NCBI RefSeq assembly: GCF_004005475.1
Contig: NZ_RZTZ01000003.1
Span: 310,001 to 374,000 of the forward strand
DNA length: 64,000 nucleotides
Source of the DNA: Niallia taxi
Lineage (GTDB): Bacteria; Bacillota; Bacilli; Bacillales; Cytobacillaceae
Reading direction: 5' to 3'
In this document: one piece after another, positions 61,349-64,000 of the stretch
Position numbering within the stretch: the first letter of the stretch is position 1
How the letters are laid out: each line of letters starts with the position of its first letter
Program-made: the position numbers and the translations under genes
Notes under the pieces: generated by a model
Told to the model about the DNA's origin: nothing
Databases searched by the model: none
Seen by the model: the letters and a program-made list of their open reading frames with translations, nothing else

Positions 61349-62559
61349 TTTTCTTCTTTCCCCTTTTTGCCTGACGTTGTCGGTTTATAAAGAAGTGATC
61401 CGCTTTCTAACTTGGCCGTTACTTGCAAGTTTATTTTCACCTCAGGGAAGATCTCCTCCCAGGAACTAGCATAATGCTTCCATTCATATGGGTATTTATT
61501 TTGAAAAACCTTTCCTAATTCTAATACATCTGACTTATAATCCTTTTGGATTTTAGTAACTGTAGTGTTTATTTGGCTTGAGAGCTCTTTCTCAACAGAG
61601 CTTTCAAGCTTCTTCACTTGTTTTTCATCGGAAAGATCTAAGGCACAACCAGCCTCCACAACACGAATATTCGCTTCAAAAGCGGCATCGTAGCTGATGT
61701 TTCCATCCTTGTATTTTGGTTTTACTTCAAAGCTTTGGTTGGTTAATTCTACACTGAGGGGAGCGTTAGAATTATCTGGACAGTCGACTACAGCCACACC
61801 TGAATCAATCTTTTCCGTGAAGATAAGGACCCCTCTCAGTTCTTCTGGCTTTAATATTCCAACTAGTTTGTCTTCCTTAAATACACCTGCCCCTGCAAGA
61901 ACAACCTGATTTGCTTGGGCTCCCTTATCTGGTGCCTTGCTGTCAATTTTACTTTTTTCAAAATCAAGTCTTGCAAGCAGCGGCTCTGTTGACTCACTTA
62001 AGTATGCACTCAAAACGTCCATTATTACTGTTCTTGGAGCTTTATTAGAGATGGTAGTATACCGAAAAAGCTTTGCAAGTGCTTCACCTGGTATTATTTC
62101 AAGACTTGTTACCGTTGAGATGACTTCACTTGCTGTTTGCGGTGTTACAGCAACCCATGTCCTCATTCGCAGCTCTGGATTACGTGTAAAAAAGTCGATT
62201 ACATCTCCTATTCCTTCCTTTGCCACTTCTTCGTTAATAACAATGATAAAGTTATGGGCCCAAAACACTCTTCGCGAAGAAAAGCTAGACATTTGGCGAA
62301 TTGCCTCAAAGATGGACTCACCTTCTGTTTCCACAGACCAAACAGCCTCACCTGATTGTCCAGACGGTGCCCCAGTCTGACCACGAGCATCTGCTGGTCT
62401 TGCCACCTGTGCAGTCACCTTAACTGTTCCTTCCTTTTCTCCTTTATCAATTCCAACTGCCATTACTAATGCTAAATCACTGATTTCTCTTTTTCCTGAG
62501 CAAGCCCCAAGCAGGAGAAGCATTGCCAGCAACACATGGAAAAGGATGATTTTCTTCAT
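61345..62559 (-). CDS. Spore germination receptor C subunit, lipoprotein (GerAC family)
   Basis: This 404-residue Ger(x)C protein has a lipoprotein signal peptide (KKIILFHVLLAMLLLLGAC) with lipobox LGAC and Cys near 20. The family signature ISDLALVMAVGIDKGE follows, and FFTRNPELRMRTWVAVTP is conserved in the middle. GerPC-type lipidation anchors it on the outer face of the spore inner membrane. It overlaps the A-subunit gene by four bases. Confidence 0.94.
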   Translation of the reverse strand: MKKIILFHVLLAMLLLLGACSGKREISDLALVMAVGIDKGEKEGTVKVTAQVARPADARGQTGAPSGQSGEAVWSVETEGESIFEAIRQMSSFSSRRVFWAHNFIIVINEEVAKEGIGDVIDFFTRNPELRMRTWVAVTPQTASEVISTVTSLEIIPGEALAKLFRYTTISNKAPRTVIMDVLSAYLSESTEPLLARLDFEKSKIDSKAPDKGAQANQVVLAGAGVFKEDKLVGILKPEELRGVLIFTEKIDSGVAVVDCPDNSNAPLSVELTNQSFEVKPKYKDGNISYDAAFEANIRVVEAGCALDLSDEKQVKKLESSVEKELSSQINTTVTKIQKDYKSDVLELGKVFQNKYPYEWKHYASSWEEIFPEVKINLQVTAKLESGSLLYKPTTSGKKGKEEK

Positions 62560-63983
62560 TCCGTATCATCCCCTTTTCCTTTTTTCGCTTTTCTTGTTTT
62601 TAGCTGTTTAACACCTGTAACAGTGTCTTGCTTTTGTGCCTTTTGCTTGTTACTATCTTCACCTGACTGCTTTTTCGTCTGGCTTTCTGGTTCATTTCGT
62701 TCAGAGGCTTCCTCCTGCTTCGTCTGTGAATCCTCTTCTTCCTTTCCTTTAGGAGGCTGGGGTGATCGGGCTTCCCCAAGCCTTGATGTGTCACCGTCTG
62801 CTATGGATGGCCGCTTTTTCATAGCCCACCACGGCATACGGATAACCGTATCCTTCTGATCTTGCGGCTGGAACGGAGTAGCCGGCGACAAATACGATTC
62901 CCCGAAGGAGCGAAGGCTTAAGGCATGAATAGCGATAAGTGCAAACATGGACGCAAAGCCAAGAAGTCCAAGTGTTCCTGATGCTAACAACAAGGGAAAT
63001 CTAACAAGACGAATAGAATAGGAAGCCGAATAGTTCGGGATAACAAACGAGGATATCCCTGTAGTTGCGACGATAATAACCATAAATGGAGAAACAATTC
63101 CCGCTTGAACTGCGGCTTGGCCGATAACAAGCGAACCGACGATGCTCACTGCAGAACCGACTGGCTTTGGCATGCGCAAACCTGCTTCCCGCATGAGCTC
63201 AAACGTTAATTCCATCAGCAAAGCCTCCAGCAAAACAGGAAATGGAACAACCTCACGACCTGAGGCAATTGTCAGTGCTAGTGGGGTTGGAATCATTTCC
63301 TGATGAAAGCTGACAAGCATAATATAGATGCTTGTTAGTGTTAAACTGAGAATAAAGGCTGTGTACCGGACGATTCGAAAAAAGCTGCCCGCCATGAAGC
63401 CTAAATAATAATCATCACTTGCCTGTAGAAACTCCCAGAAATATGTAGGTACTATAAGCACAAATGGCGTATTATCAACAAATATTGCAACCCTGCCCTC
63501 AAGCAAGGAGGATGCGACCTTATCAGGGCGCTCTGTACTCATGATTGTCGTGAAAGGTGATAATGGAGCATCTCTGATCATTTCCTCGATATAGCCGCTC
63601 TCTAAAATTCCGTCAATATCAATTTTTTCAAGGCGTTCCTTCACCTCATCCACTAGCCCTTTTTTGACAACACCATTGATGTAGGCAATATTAATGTCTG
63701 TTTTCGTGCGTTTGCCAATATTTAATTCTTCGATTCGAAAGCCAGTGTCCCGAATTCTTCGCCTAACGAGCGCAGTATTAACGCGAATAGTTTCGGTAAA
63801 ACCATCCCGCGGTCCACGTACTACCTGCTCTGCTTGTGGCTCTGACACACTTCTTGCAGCCCAGCCCTTTGTCGGTATTTGAAAGGCCTTCTTGCAGCCG
63901 TCGACAAGGAGGACAGTATCCCCAGACAAAATCGCTTTAATAGCACTTTCAAGCTCTGTTGTCTCAATGAAATTAGTATTCAT
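62556..63983 (-). CDS. Spore germination receptor A subunit (GerAA family)
   Basis: This 475-residue protein has a soluble N-terminal part (RGPRDGFTETIRVNTALVRR, SGYIEEMI, LEGRVAIFVDNTPFVLIVPT) and five to six TM segments in the middle (PVGSAVSIVGSLVIGQAAVQ). The C-terminal ~75 residues are a charged Glu/Lys/Gln-rich cytoplasmic tail, longer than in many homologues. The ATG at 63983 has GGAGGAG upstream. It begins the A-C-B operon; a sigma-G promoter, if present, is outside the window. Confidence 0.94.
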   Translation of the reverse strand: MNTNFIETTELESAIKAILSGDTVLLVDGCKKAFQIPTKGWAARSVSEPQAEQVVRGPRDGFTETIRVNTALVRRRIRDTGFRIEELNIGKRTKTDINIAYINGVVKKGLVDEVKERLEKIDIDGILESGYIEEMIRDAPLSPFTTIMSTERPDKVASSLLEGRVAIFVDNTPFVLIVPTYFWEFLQASDDYYLGFMAGSFFRIVRYTAFILSLTLTSIYIMLVSFHQEMIPTPLALTIASGREVVPFPVLLEALLMELTFELMREAGLRMPKPVGSAVSIVGSLVIGQAAVQAGIVSPFMVIIVATTGISSFVIPNYSASYSIRLVRFPLLLASGTLGLLGFASMFALIAIHALSLRSFGESYLSPATPFQPQDQKDTVIRMPWWAMKKRPSIADGDTSRLGEARSPQPPKGKEEEDSQTKQEEASERNEPESQTKKQSGEDSNKQKAQKQDTVTGVKQLKTRKAKKGKGDDTE

Positions 63984-64000
63984 GAGAACATGCTCCTCCA

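Overview
The window comes from a low-GC, motile, endospore-forming member of the Bacillaceae. The block yvyE / degS-degU-degV-comFA-comFC-yvyF-flgM-flgN-flgK-flgL-yviE-fliW-csrA-hag is in the B. subtilis order, wall teichoic acid (WTA) genes adjoin it, and a gerA-type germination operon lies at the right end. The protein set resembles Bacillus sensu lato (for example Niallia-like species), but the species cannot be fixed from sequence reading alone. No rRNA, tRNA, CRISPR, prophage or transposase gene was seen.

Layout. 1-7.3 kb (minus strand): three tandem flagellin genes (the leftmost cut by the window edge), then csrA, fliW, yviE, flgL, flgK, flgN and flgM. Each flagellin gene has its own sigma-D promoter and a leader hairpin that presents a CsrA site. 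7.4-13.4 kb (minus): yvyF, comFC, comFA (no comFB), degV, a previously easy-to-miss 43-codon Sda-like gene, degU and degS. 13.9-36.6 kb: a dispersed WTA locus with tagO, tagG, a short tagH, a TagF-like polymerase, a family 2 glycosyltransferase, a seven-PA14-module glucosaminidase, two gtaB paralogues, tagD-tagB, tagA, galE and two LCP ligases. pgcA (39.5 kb) and a third LCP gene (46.5 kb) extend this theme. 36.7-55.1 kb: housekeeping and accessory genes, including an orphan DppB/DppC-type permease pair, ssbB, a chemoreceptor with a perfect sigma-D promoter, an isochorismatase-like hydrolase, a succinate-semialdehyde dehydrogenase, a gamma-glutamyltransferase homologue, a VanZ protein, an RpiR regulator and a ZIP transporter. 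55.3-58.9 kb: a membrane glycosyltransferase facing metN-metP. 59-64 kb: a Pro/Gly-rich probable sporulation protein, a VOC protein and gerAA-gerAC-gerAB.

How the genes work together. The left part encodes late flagellar assembly with two homeostatic loops: FlgM holding sigma D, and FliW-CsrA controlling flagellin translation. DegS-DegU, Sda and ComF link motility, sporulation timing and competence. The middle builds, exports, attaches and probably glycosylates poly(glycerol phosphate) WTA, with PgcA, GtaB and GalE supplying UDP-sugars.

The most interesting signal is a possible two-part biofilm switch. At 35.3 kb a cyclic-di-GMP-I (GEMM-I) riboswitch sits directly before a 51-codon SinI/SlrA-type antirepressor gene, with an apparent Shine-Dalgarno-sequestering platform. 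At 56.9-57.1 kb three 16-bp palindromic sites match the SinR operator pattern (GTTCTYT inverted pairs). One of them overlaps the likely transcription start of the membrane glycosyltransferase gene. Together these suggest c-di-GMP -> antirepressor -> relief of SinR-type repression -> polysaccharide synthesis. The individual parts are visible in the sequence; the link between them is inference.
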